From Brachionus rotundiformis (lineage: Eukaryota > Rotifera > Eurotatoria > Ploima > Brachionidae): DNA of 64,000 nt. Under the pieces are notes generated by a model. It worked only from the letters and a program-made list of their open reading frames with translations. It was not told the origin of the DNA and made no database searches. Position 1 is the stretch's first letter, and each line of letters opens with the position of its first letter. Shown one piece after another: positions 34,358 through 45,844 of the stretch. A program made the position numbers and the translations under genes. Where the stretch lies: positions 443,727 through 507,726 of the forward strand of contig JAESIW010000118.1 of NCBI GenBank assembly GCA_016802295.1, read 5' to 3'.

Positions 34358-37300
34358 ATGAACGCAATTATAGCGCTATGTCACTTTTGCGACCACCATG
34401 GACCAACCACCTTGTTTTGTACGCAGGCGTTCAAATACTCGGATTATCAGTCCATGAATGCAAATAAGTTGAATGAAAGAATTGGAATTTTGCTCGATTC
34501 GGCACCACCTGACGCCCAGTCGCCGGATCTGAGTGATCACGAGAACAGAATTTTGACCAACAACGCTTCATTATCTTCCACAGAAGCAGCCCAGTCTTCC
34601 TCCAAATGCAAAGCATGCCAGGCCTTTGACAAAAATTTTCACCACTACATCAGTTATGACAACTCGACCAATGTTCCCAATTCTCCGAACCAAATTTGCT
34701 ATTTGAGCCAGTCGAGCCCCAATGTTTCAGAGGTGTTCGCGCTGGTGCGCAAGGCATGTCTCAGAACTCTGCACTGTGAAGTTTTCGAGGACCCGATTTT
34801 TTTCGATGATGACAAAAATGGAAGCGTCATTGGCTACGAGTTCATAATTAAAGACATCGAGGGCCGTGGATGGCAAAGGTCCTACTCATTGATCATCATA
34901 ATGAAAGACCGGATCTATTTGCAGCATTTGTGGTCATTTTTGTCCAAACAGATGGCCATAATAGCTTCCAATCTAAAAGAACATGCTGAAAAAAAATTTC
35001 AAAAAGATCTTTTCGAGCGAGGTCTGTCTCCAACAGGCTCCAACCCGAGTCAAATTTTGAGCTTTAAAAAAGCCAGCAAGCAAGTCCGAGGCCTTATTCA
35101 GCTCACTGACGATCCGCTCATATTTGCCAAATTGCACATGTGGTTTACTTGGATACTTAGAATGTGCTCGTGCCAAATTAGCGAGGAGTTTATGAGTGGG
35201 CCATTAAGTGAGGACTTGCAGATAAAATGCGAAAGAGAAAAACTTAGAGAGCTGTCCATAGACGAAAATGAATCTCAAAAGTTCGGTCTGCTCATGATTG
35301 ACATGTTTCCAAAGGATCCATTTGTAAACACAGATTCAAAACCTTTACTTCAAATAGACCCAAATGATGATTTGAATAAAATTCTATGTGATCTCATTAC
35401 AATAGAGAATCTTAGACAACTTTATAGAGTAAGTTTTTGGCTTTTTAATTCAGCTAGTTTAAGTCTGCCGTCATTTATAAGCGCAGTTAAAATAACAAAT
35501 TAAAAATCCAATTTAATTTTGAATAATTGTTTAGTATTATTTTTTGCTCTATCAACGTCATTTTTTTGAAAAAAATTAATTTTTAAAAAATGGTTAATTA
35601 TGGACTGAGTGTATTTTTGATGAATTCAAGAAAAACCTTACTGATTTTTTTTTATTTAAGAAAGCTAAATTAAAAATAAAAATCCTTTTTTATAAAAAAA
35701 GAAAAATGATCTTAAGTTAGTATTTTTTTTGAATGAATCTTGTCTAAATCTAAATCAAGAATTTCAAAATTACAGGTGAAAATGAAAGCCTTAAATCTTA
35801 AAAATCTTACAAGTTCTAATAATATAAAAGTCTAATTAATTTAAAGTATAGTTAAAAATAGTGAGTTTGGGTTTATTTAATTAATTTAAATTTTTTTCAT
35901 TAATTTCTTTTCTCAAGTAAAAATTTTTTTTCTAAATTTTATTTTATCTAAAAATAAATTCTTACCAAATTTCTTAACATGGCAATTTTACGCACTTGTG
36001 TACATATAACTTTATTTTTTTGCCAAATAATTTTATGTGATAGCTAGGTAGCAGTTATATAATTTGTGCAGGTACTCAATAAATCTTGATTCGATATTCT
36101 TCCACCAGTCTGACGACCAATGGAACAGAATGGCTCAGTCCTGCCCTAACATATCTCTCACTCAACTCAAGGAGTCGATTTGACACTGTCAGTAGTTTAA
36201 GTTTTTTATCAGTTTTAGTAAAGAACGGACTGCTGAATTTTGGATTACTTCTAGTCTTTTGATTCTGGAAGATTAGTTTCTGAAAGAGAGTTAAGACAGG
36301 GAAAAGGCTAATCTTCCAATTAGAGATTTACAAAGGTTACCTTAAGTATCTAAAAAAGCAATGTCATTAAATTTAACTGAAACATGAAAGTAAAAATTTC
36401 GAAAAATTATTAAAATAGAGGATATAAATAAATGAAGAATTTGTCTCAATTTTTTAAGTTTTTTTATTTATTCCTATTTTAAAAAATATTTAATCTAACA
36501 AATTACAGTACAATTTAAAACTAACTTGTACGCTTGTACGCCTCACCTCTTCTTCTTCTCCTTATTCCTTTGCTTATCTCCCTCTTTTTAAGAAAAGAAC
36601 AGAGATAATTTAATTAATTTTTATTAGTAAGCAAAATGTTCTGATGTATTTGAATTATTTGAAATGGGTCATTCATTAAAACAGACGCTTAATTAAAACA
36701 ATCAGATATGTAGATAATAAAATAATATTACCTTCAGGTTCTTAACTTCAAAATTAGCAAATATTTTGTCTTCAATTATCAAATTTTTCTCACAAGACTT
36801 AACCTTTAAAGTATAATGTGATTTCCCTCTCATTAATCGGGAATCGAATGAAATCTTAACACTCAAACACCGGAGGAGTTTTTTCGGAAAAAAATATTGA
36901 GAAAATCTTCAAGGAAAAGAAAGGAAGAGAGCAGGAAGAGGTAATGAAGAAGATGGGAAGAGGAGAGGAACAAAATGCATACAAGTTAGTTTTAAATTGT
37001 ACTGTAGTATATGCACTAGCAAGATAAATTGCCAGAAACTTTGCTTTATCTATCAGGGTGGTAAGCGACCGATGTTTATGATTGATAATGAATAGTAACT
37101 TGAAGGATCTCTCTGATATAATTTACAAGCTGATCTTCTTTCTTCAATTTTCTTGGAACAATTTGAGGCCTGTTATTAGAGATACTTGTTTCAACCAATA
37201 TGCGAGTTTATAAATATGAATTAATTATACAATATACCTACTTTATAGCTTTCTAACCATATTCTAAATATGAAATATAAATCTAAATATAAAATTATTT

Positions 37301-39520
37301 TTTAGACAACTGATGAATAAAGAAATCTTAATTTTTTTTTTTAAATTCAAACTTTTTTAAAAAATCCTTTTTATTGTTTTGAAATATTTAAATCAAGTTT
37401 TTGGAGCTTTTTTATAATCTCAAGGATCTAGATAGCTAATTTTCTGTAACTTAAACAAATAAAAAGATACTAAAACCGAAATAAAATAAAAATAATATCT
37501 ATTTAATTGAATTTAGACCTAATTTTAAAGACGTTGAAAGTGTAAAATTTCTTAATTGGCGGTTTGAAACTTTATAAAAAATTAAAAAAGTTAGCAAATG
37601 TAGATAAATTTCATCAAATAGCTTACAATGTAATTATCGGAAATCAAGTAATAGTTCGTGGTAAGCACAGACATTTGGTCGAATCAGTGGTGCGCGTTCT
37701 TGAAGTAATTTAAGCTTGTCTATTAATTAACATAGATTAAATTAAAGCAAATGTTTTTCAAGAGTCTGATACCACTTGGTTGTTGTAAATCAGTTTACTT
37801 TTCAAATAAATACCTAAAATCATATGAATGCAAACTTCTTGGTCTAGGTGACCAAGTTTCTTTGTTCAAAGATGTTAGTAAAGATGTGAATTATGTCCTT
37901 GATGATTTGAACGAGTTCATTTTGGTTGATTTGTCGGTGGATTCCGAGCTCAAAGTAGACCCATCAAGCTTGCAGATTAATTTTGAAAATATCAATAATC
38001 AAAATTTGACTGAATATATTGATTATAAAATTAATTTTGACCTAATGACTAATGTAAAACACACAACTCAGGGTAAATATTAATTCAAAAATTTTAGTAA
38101 AACATAATTCTAGTTAAATCTTTTCCAAAGTTCCAAGCATACAAACTAAAATAGAATCTTATCTATCAAACGAAAGCTTAGATGATGAAAGCGTAATGTC
38201 TTTGATAAAATTGGCCAAAGAAGAATGGCTCAAGTAAGATAATTAGCTTTTATAATACCATGAAAAATAATCTGCCAACAAAAATAAGTTAAATTTAGGT
38301 ATTAATAAAATGCTTTAATATTTAGACCAAGATTTTTTCTTTGGTTTTTTAAAAATTGTTTGTATTCATGTGGTAATTAAAGAAAGAAAGTTGGTTTTAT
38401 TTAATTTAGTTTTTAGATAATCTTATGGCACTAATTACTAGATTACGTCTGCCTAGAGAGCTGACCTAATATTGGTTCATACTTTTTCTTGGATGGTCAA
38501 TTTTGAAACTACTCAAATTTTAGTAGAATCGGCCATTACAGGGTTTTGTGAAATTTAGTACAAAAGAACAGAACAAAATGTTAAAATTTTTTATAACTTT
38601 TTCTCTAAAGATCAAAAGCAAGCTCTGTAATTTGCATTATTAAGATCATTTTGGTAAAACTGTGCAAATTTAACATTTTTAGAAATTGACAAATTTGGCT
38701 GTAGTGCACTTTGCAGAGGTCTTGCACACAATTAGCAGACTTTAAGTTTCGATGCAACTTTGTATGTTGCACTATGTTGCATTTACAGAGTTGGCTTTTG
38801 ATCTTTGGAAAAAAAGTTAAAGCCGTTTAAAGCATTAATTTTTGTTGTATTTTTTTATTTTGTACCAAATTTCAGCGCCACGCTAATGGTTTTTTTGTTT
38901 TAAAATTTAATTACTAATTTTTTATGCTTTTTTAAAATGATTTTCATATTCTAATTAAAATATAAAATTCTTTGTTTGTATCAAAAAGTCACGGATGATA
39001 TAATCAAATAATTTATATTTATTAGATCTAAAATAAATATTTTTGTTTCAAAAAAAATCGTATAATTAATTTCATTTCGATTTGAAAGTGTAGACTATTC
39101 TTTCATTTATAGCTTCTTAATTTCAAACAATTTTTTTGGCATAATTAAAAAAATCTTTGTTAATAAATTATGAGGGACATTTGGCAAACAAAAACTTTTA
39201 AAGCTGAATACATGTCGAACCAATTGGGACCTGCTTGAATAAGTTAAATTAAATCAAGAAATAAATAACATAAAGATTATTTTTCGTAGAATTTACTTAA
39301 TTTACTTAATTTTTAAAACAAAAAAGTCCAAAATTAAAATTTTTGTTTTAGCAAAACGAAGGTTTTTTACAAGTATCTGTTGAGTCCAAATATAAACAAT
39401 TCAGTTAGTATTGACTCGGTTCTTAGTATGCTTAACTTGGGCAGAAATGACGAATTGGCTCTTAAGTATTGGCAAGCCGGTTTAAGCCAAGAATGCAAAA
39501 TGCAAATTAGATCTTCCTAA
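34358..39520 (+). CDS. FLCN: Folliculin
   Basis: Exons 34358-35428, 37591-37704, 37763-38072, 38131-38233 and 39352-39520 give 1767 nt, 588 residues, against 579 in human. Folliculin is a longin/DENN-type protein that acts as a GAP for RagC/D at the lysosome and controls mTORC1-TFEB signalling. The N-terminus MNAIIALCHFCDHHGPTTLF is nearly the human start. Other matches are QRSYSLIIIMKDRIYL, FHQIAYNVIIGNQVIVRG, RVLESLIPLGCCKSVYFS, KEEWLNKTKVFYKYLLSP and the C-terminal LKYWQAGLSQECKMQ. Introns 2 and 3 are 58 nt, but intron 1 (2162 nt) and intron 4 (1118 nt) are enlarged; both carry transposon sequence listed separately. Each junction was fixed by phase and by alignment to the family from memory. 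Confidence 0.92.
35501..35710 (+). repeat. ~210-bp repeat Y, copy B, in folliculin intron 1
   Basis: Direct repeat of 29738-29952. It starts about 70 nt after the intron 1 donor. Differences from copy A are few and mostly in A/T run lengths, so the two diverged recently. Confidence 0.85.
35808..36503 (-). pseudogene. LINE 3' fragment, copy B, in folliculin intron 1
   Basis: Reverse complement of 29043-29742, nearly identical. The reverse transcriptase tail (SERYVRAGLSHSVPLVVRLV) reads on minus at about 36075-36290. It is antisense to folliculin. About 100 nt of unrelated sequence (35711-35807) separates it from repeat Y. Confidence 0.75.
36504..37006. mobile_element. TIR element, copy B, in folliculin intron 1
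   Basis: Begins TACAGTACAATTTAAAACTA and ends TAGTTTTAAATTGTACTGTA; 503 bp against 480 in copy A. A CTTGTACG unit is doubled at the left end. The inner GA/CT-rich tract matches copy A in reverse. No coding capacity. Confidence 0.75.
38533..38889. mobile_element. Decayed foldback element in folliculin intron 4
   Basis: The ends are inverted: left GTGAAATTTAGTACAAAA, right TTTTGTACCAAATTTCAG, with outer CCATTA / TAATGG. Further inward AAAGATCAAAAGCAAGCTCT pairs with its counterpart near 38780-38800. The terminal GTGAAATTTgG.ACAAAA core is shared with the element at 23833-24106, so both probably belong to one family. No intact target duplication is visible. Confidence 0.65.
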
Positions 39521-41547
39521 TAAAAGTGTAAACGATCTATCAAGAATCGTTTGTAATCTAGTCTTTTTTTTAACTCAATTTTTTGTCGCATTTTTTATTT
39601 TTGAGTTTTATTTTATTTTTTTACAATTTTTATGTACTTTTCAATAATTATTTTTAAGGAAATTATTTAAACTAGAAACATTGGTAACATTTGGCTAAAA
39701 TTTAAACTTAAAATTATTTTTATGACAAAGATTAAAAGTTTAAAAGAGAGACTTTTATGTTTTTGTGCCTTATCATTTTGAATACAAATTTTATTTCAAA
39801 TAATTTTAACAATTTTATGTCGAATTGGCAATATGTGAATCTGAACATTCCATTTTCTTTCCACTCCTAAATAAAGTTAGCTCCTGATTATGGTAAACTT
39901 TTTGATGTTTGAAAAAGCGACTAAAAAAGTCCATAACTAACTCTAACCAAAACTGCTTGAAAATCTCTAATCTTTTTTATCTTAATTTTTAAAAACTTTT
40001 ATTTTTGTTTCTCATTCCAAACAATAAACGATTGATCTTTTTTTATCATTAGATAGCTAAACATAAATTAATATTTTTAAGAGTAATTGATTTTTTGAAA
40101 ACTTGAAAATTTAATTAGAAAAATTTATCTATTAAGTTTTGAATAATTCATGTCTAGTTTCTAACTAGTGAGAGAGCTGAACGAAAAGGACCTTATCATC
40201 ATCATGCAAATATTCTAAGAGTTTAACTTTTTCTATCTAGTTTTAATTTTTAAATTTAATATTTTTAAAAGAACTAGAGAATTTCAAATCTTTGCCAAAA
40301 TATTTTTATTTATTTGGTGAATATTTGAAAACTTTTTCTAAAGAAGAGTTTACCTCGGTGTTATGTAAGATCAATTTGATTTAGAAAAAGGGTTACCCTC
40401 TTGAATAGGAAAAGAAAATATTATTTTAGGTAAATACAAAAAACATACTCAATATTTTAATTTAGTGACTTGAAAAGATTAAAAGAAATTTATTTTTTTA
40501 GCTAATATTGACCATTAACTTAACATTTGAGAATTAATCTCGCAATAATCTTTATCTTTACAACTGTAAGACTTTTTTTGATATTTAGAATTAAAAACAA
40601 AATAAATTACAATCAATATTATTCGATTTTGGCATCCAATTAATTACTCTAACCAAAAATTAGGCAAAAAAAATATTTTAGCAAAAAGCTACAAAATAGT
40701 GAATTCGCTGACAGGTAACATTTTTTAAACTCAATTATATTTTAGAACAAATATTTTTATTTTATTTTTAGAAAAAAAAAACAAGAACTGGTTACCATAA
40801 ATCACGTTTTAAAAATAAATAAAAATTTGTCATAAAATTATGCAAGTAAATAAAAAAACTCAAGGATTTTGTCATATGATAAATTAATGATAGAAAATTT
40901 TATTTAAAAGGGACTTAGAAAAAATCTAATTTTGTTGATTAATGCAAATTTCAAATTAAGATAAAAAACGCTTGAAATAATAGAAGTCTAATCAATCAAA
41001 AATATTCACGAATTAAAAAGAATTTTTTTATTGATTTAACTAATAATCTACATTTGTCCAAATAAAGCATTTACAATAACTTTAAAAAATATTTATAAGC
41101 AAATTTTCTTAATCTTAAATTGGTAAATTAATTTAAATTTAAGCCTTAATTTTGAATGTTAAATAGAATTCAAGAAAAATATATAAAATTATTTTTAAAT
41201 ATAGTATTTGAATATAAGAAAAAACTAATTTTAGTCTTTTGTTGACAAATATAAGCTAATCAACTCTCAAAAAAATAATATAGATATTATTTAAATGGCT
41301 AAAGAAAACCAGTTTCAAGAGGATGATATGAATAATTTTTTTAATATAAGTTTATCATTAGGGAAATTCTCGTGATTTTTTATCAATTAAAACAAAAAAA
41401 AATATTTTAATAAGTACCGTAAATTTTTTTAGAATTCATAAAAACATTTTATGGAAATAAAACAGCATAGTTAATTAAATAGTTTCTATGGTTTTTAATA
41501 ATTCGAATTTCGATCAATTTTTTTTAATTTCTATCTGAATAGCCAAA
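39521..41547. other. Intergenic, AT-rich
   Basis: About 2 kb between folliculin and the glycosyltransferase-like gene. No frame, RNA gene or repeat was recognised. Confidence 0.5.
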
Positions 41548-43089
41548 ATGAAAAAAATTCCATTTGTCCTTATTTGCTTGATAGTGGCATATATAGCTGC
41601 AATAAGCTTGGTATCGGTTCTTAACTCAATTATCTTCAAAAATTATGTCAAACCAGAGATAGACAACGAACGTATATTGCTAAAAAACTCGTTGTTCAAT
41701 GAGTTTTCAGCCCTTAAAACCAAATTAGAAGATTTAGATAAAAAAATTCAGCTCAATGAATCACCACAAGATAATAAGATAGACCAGCAAAAAAGTGAAA
41801 ATGACAAATTACCGGTTTCACATGATTTTCTCTCAAGATATAAATTTTTCTTAGACTGCAAAAAAAATCTCAATCCATGGACACCCAATGCAACCATGCC
41901 GGAGTATAACTCGGCTTCATATAACAATCCAGCACCTAATTCGACTCACCAAGAACGCATTATTCGAGCAGTTCTGGTTTATTTTCCAGTAAAAAAATTG
42001 TCTCATTTTCAGCACGAATTGAAATGGTTGTACCGTAGTTGGATTAATATGCAGACCTATGAACCAAAAAAATGGAGAACAGATTTGGTAATTTTTGTTG
42101 ACAATGAGCACCCGGATATGGCCAAGTCGGACATTTTTTTCAATGAATTAAATTGTACATACAAAAACCAGCGAAATTCAGCTGACAATTTACCAATGTG
42201 TACTCTAATCAATTACAAAGCACTTGCTGACCGAAAACTACCACAGGATAAAAAAAATTTTGACTATGAGTTTTTATTAGATAAAGTAGACATCTTTTCA
42301 GACAAAAGCGAAGATCTAAAAGAGTTCTATTCTTTGCTAAACGCCAATTTGCTGGCATATAGTTATTTGGATTCGATCCTGATGGCGTTCGAGGGTTATC
42401 AATATTTCAAAAAAGCCGGATATGATTTTTTAATACGCAGCGATATGGATACTTTTTTGACACCAATGTTTGCCACATGGTTGCCGGTACATTGCAATAA
42501 CTTTGTAGTGGGCGGCGGAGGCTACAGTTCTGAGTTTAATAGAAAGCGATTCAGGCGCATAGCTCAAAATTTAGGCCTAGCTTATCCTGATGCTGGTGGA
42601 CTCGGGTCCACTTGGTTCTCGACTCCGGATCAGTTCAGACTGGTCTCATACCTGACTCTTTTTGGCATGGGCTATTTGGCCAATGAGGAGTTTTCTGAAA
42701 CAGAGAGACAGGGAAAACTTGGTGTCTTGCTTTGGCCCGATTGGCATTACGGAGTGCTGCTTCTTTATGGGCAAAATATTGCTTTGAACCACCTAATAGG
42801 CACCAAGCAGCTATTTGTGGTCAAATTAAACGAATTAATTGATTATCCAACCGCTAACACTCAATCTGTTTTCGAAAAACTTCATTTGCATGTGTACCAT
42901 GGTGAAGATCTATTTTCGAAATTTTTATTCTCAATAGGAAGGTATGACAATATGACAGTAAACGAAAATGACCAAAATGCCAATCAGGTAAAGTATTATG
43001 CTCTTAGAATGGCTCTGGAAAGCAAGCGATTATCTCCAAAAGAATTGCTAGATAAGCTAAAAAATGATGTCTTATACAACAAAAATTGA
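41548..43089 (+). CDS. Type II membrane glycosyltransferase-like protein (DUF7164-like)
   Basis: Intronless gene, 513 residues. A single N-terminal anchor (about 5-27) is followed by a short coiled-coil-like stem (residues 40-75) and a lumenal domain, the layout of a Golgi transferase. The core has RAVLVYFPVKKLSHFQHELK and WINMQTYEPKKWRTDLVIFV, then YDFLIRSDMDTFLTPMFATW, where Asp299-Met-Asp301 looks like the DxD metal-binding motif of GT-A enzymes, then FVVGGGGYSSEF and a Trp-rich WPDWHYGVLLLY. I associate this arrangement with an uncharacterised family named DUF7164; donor and acceptor sugars are unknown. Several N-glycosylation sites occur (NATM, NSTH, NMTV). The transferase role is inferred from layout and the DxD motif. 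Confidence 0.75.
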   Translation: MKKIPFVLICLIVAYIAAISLVSVLNSIIFKNYVKPEIDNERILLKNSLFNEFSALKTKLEDLDKKIQLNESPQDNKIDQQKSENDKLPVSHDFLSRYKFFLDCKKNLNPWTPNATMPEYNSASYNNPAPNSTHQERIIRAVLVYFPVKKLSHFQHELKWLYRSWINMQTYEPKKWRTDLVIFVDNEHPDMAKSDIFFNELNCTYKNQRNSADNLPMCTLINYKALADRKLPQDKKNFDYEFLLDKVDIFSDKSEDLKEFYSLLNANLLAYSYLDSILMAFEGYQYFKKAGYDFLIRSDMDTFLTPMFATWLPVHCNNFVVGGGGYSSEFNRKRFRRIAQNLGLAYPDAGGLGSTWFSTPDQFRLVSYLTLFGMGYLANEEFSETERQGKLGVLLWPDWHYGVLLLYGQNIALNHLIGTKQLFVVKLNELIDYPTANTQSVFEKLHLHVYHGEDLFSKFLFSIGRYDNMTVNENDQNANQVKYYALRMALESKRLSPKELLDKLKNDVLYNKN

Positions 43090-44847
43090 TATATCCTATT
43101 TATTTTTTATTTTTATCACTGTTTTATTATATTTAAAATTTTTATAATAAATGTAAATTAAGCAATATATTTTTATGAATATGAATCTTCAGTTAAAAAT
43201 TTACCCTTATAATTTTATTCGAAAATGATCACGACCAAGCATGACCAAAGCTATAGAGAAGTGTGCTTTTTATGGTCAGTATTGTGTTATTCAAAGAAAA
43301 TGCTTATGCTTTTTAAATCAGGCAAATTTTACCGAACGTTCAGATCCAGAGATTAAAAGGAACTGTTATAATTGGTAGAATCAGATCTGACCATACGACC
43401 TCCAGATTTCAGCTATTTTAAATCTACTGCTCAAAATTAAAAGGGCGCATAAATTTAGTGGTACATGACGTCACGTAATTTATCGATTGAGAACAAGAAG
43501 ACTTAGGTCGTGATTTGGATTAATCTGGCAACTAGAGTGTTGGAAGAGACTTTCTATTTTTGTTGCAATAGATGAGAAAAGGAAACTGAATATTAACTAC
43601 AAATTTCGATTGTTTGATCATATGGAAAAGAAGCTATTGGATTCAACCAAAAAAATACTGCTGAGATAAACTGTCAGCAGCTGGTACTTCAAAGGGATGC
43701 TAAGTCTAATATTGCTAAAAGCGCAGTTTTTACCACATTTTTTACTACAATAAAACTTAAACTAATCACGGCCAGACATTCAGTTATCTCTTGAATCTTT
43801 TTGAAAGTAAATCAGAAAGAGAATAATTTTGTTGATAAGTTCTTTTTATAAAAATTTTTTTTTTCGAAAATAAAAAAAGATAAAAAGACCTGATTTTTTT
43901 AGAGAAAATTTTATGAAGATATTTTTTAAAAATTTTTTTTCTGTTAAAAAATAATATTTATTTATGAATAAAATCACGAAAGTTTGTTGTATAAATATTG
44001 GTAAGATATAAATGAAGAAAAGAGAAAGACAATTACATAATAATTATAAAAAAAGTTTTGATTTAATATATAAGGCGAAGAAATAGCTCAAATTGACACA
44101 GGAAATTTAAAAATGCTTTCGATTTAATTCTTAAAAATCTGTATTTATATCCTTGGAAAATAATTGATTTTATTCTAATTACTATTTTGGCAGATATTAA
44201 TATAAAAAAATTCAAAAATAGTTTTGGAATTTTACTAAAATTTAAACAAAAACGTTTACATTAAATAAATTATTAGTGATTTTGTAAAATTTTTTATTTA
44301 AAAGAGAGAGTTAAATGATTTTCTTGATTTGAAAAATAAATTGGGAAAATATGGATTGATTTTAATTAATCAATTTTACTAGAAGATGTAGGAAAAAAGT
44401 TGAAAGAGATACATCAAATTTAAAAGGCCATTCGGGGCCTCTGGTGTCTTTGGCTTCATGCAAAGTTAAATTATGGACAAGATACTAATTTAAGATACTA
44501 TTTGATATATTAATAGTTTATTTTATAAAGATTAAAGCTTTTGCATTTCTGTAATTACAAAATATAAAAAATTTTACGTGTAGATTTTTAATTGTTAGAA
44601 ATTTTGCCAATAACTTGTCTGTGATTAAAATTGTTGGGAAAAATTTCGAAATTTTGCTGTGTATAAAGTCTCAAATTTTCTTATAAAATCCAAAAATATT
44701 CATATCCTTATTAAGAAAACATTCCCTATAGGTTTTTTTCTTAAAATAGAAATTCTTCACTGCTAGAAATAGCTAAAATTTTTTTATTTGTATAAAAAGA
44801 TCAAAACAAGACTGGCTAATAACCATAATTTTTAAATAAAACAAAAA
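43090..44847. other. Intergenic with possible repeat relics
   Basis: The part 43200-43800 is less AT-rich than the rest. A plus-strand frame at about 43630-43795 is open for 50-odd codons (EAIGFNQKNTAEINCQQLVL then QRDAKSNIAKSAVF), unrecognised. The remainder up to BAP31 shows nothing. Confidence 0.35.
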
Positions 44848-45495
44848 ATGTCACTTCAATGGTGTATAGCAGCTGGATTTTTGTACAGCGAAATATTTTT
44901 TGTACTATTTTTGCTAGTGCCAATTATTTCACCAACTAAGTAAATTATAACAAAACAACAATTAATATTTTGTTTTTATTTTTTTCCATTTTTCAGATGG
45001 AAGGAAATTTTTAATTCAAGATTCATAAAAAGTGTTCGTCCAAAAGCAAATGTGTTTTTCAACTTTGTAATAGTTTGCCTAGTAATTTTGCTACTGGACG
45101 CCACCCGGGACATGATCAAGTACTCGGATATTGAAAAAAAATCCACGCTTGGCAAGCCAAAAGAAGGGTTTCTCAACATGGAAGCAGCAAAAGAGTTCAG
45201 ATCACAAAGAAACTTGTACATTACTGGAATTTCCTTGTTCCTAATGTTTGTAATTCGCCGCATCGTAATCTTGTTGACCACTACTGCCGACTTGATTCAA
45301 GATTTGGATTTGACCAAACGAGACAATGTATCTCTGAAAAATGAGCTAACAACTGTGCTCGAGGCTAAGTTAAGGCTTACAAAGCTGGTACCAGAAGAAC
45401 AAATTGACAAGAGCGACTTATCCAAAGGTGAGTTGAGTGACAGGGATGAAAAAGTTAGATCTAGATCAAAAACTAGAGTTAAAAAAGAAGAATGA
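44848..45495 (+). CDS. BCAP31: B-cell receptor-associated protein 31 homologue
   Basis: Exons 44848-44939 and 44997-45495 (57-nt intron) give 196 residues. BAP31 is an ER membrane chaperone and sorting factor for membrane proteins. The start MSLQWCIAAGFLYSEIFFVL is typical, with three membrane segments: about 7-27, 45-63 and 100-120. Family motifs are SPTKWKEIFNSR, LLLDATRDMIKY and SQRNLYITGISLFLMFVIRR. The protein ends KKEE, the dilysine ER-retrieval signal. The cytosolic coiled coil is clearly shorter than in human (196 versus 246 residues), and the caspase-site/DED-like region is reduced. The start is certain from the conserved N-terminus. Confidence 0.93.
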
Positions 45496-45844
45496 TTATT
45501 GTTTGATTGTTTTATTGATTTTAAAAATAAATAAAAATTAAAATAGAATTAAATGCTAAATTAGTCTAATCGATTGCTAAAATTTTGCCTGCTACCCTTT
45601 AAAGTATCATTTTTTGATAAAATTTCTTAAAAAAAACAAAGTTAGCTTAAGTTGATCAGCATGTCTCGCTAAAATTTAGATGATTCAAATAGGTAAAATT
45701 TCTTATTATAAATTAACAAATTTTATAATAAAATATATTAATTTTTTATTTAATTGTTCTTAATTTAAATACATACACAACGGTATGTAAACATCTATTT
45801 CTAAAATCTATTTATTTAGCGACACTGCTTTTTATTGAACAAAA

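Noticed and set aside
37637..37642. Splice donor GTAAGC-like site in folliculin after VIVRG (near 37660)
   Set aside because: The frame continues in good alignment to the family (KHRHLVESVVRVLE), so the exon runs on to 37704.
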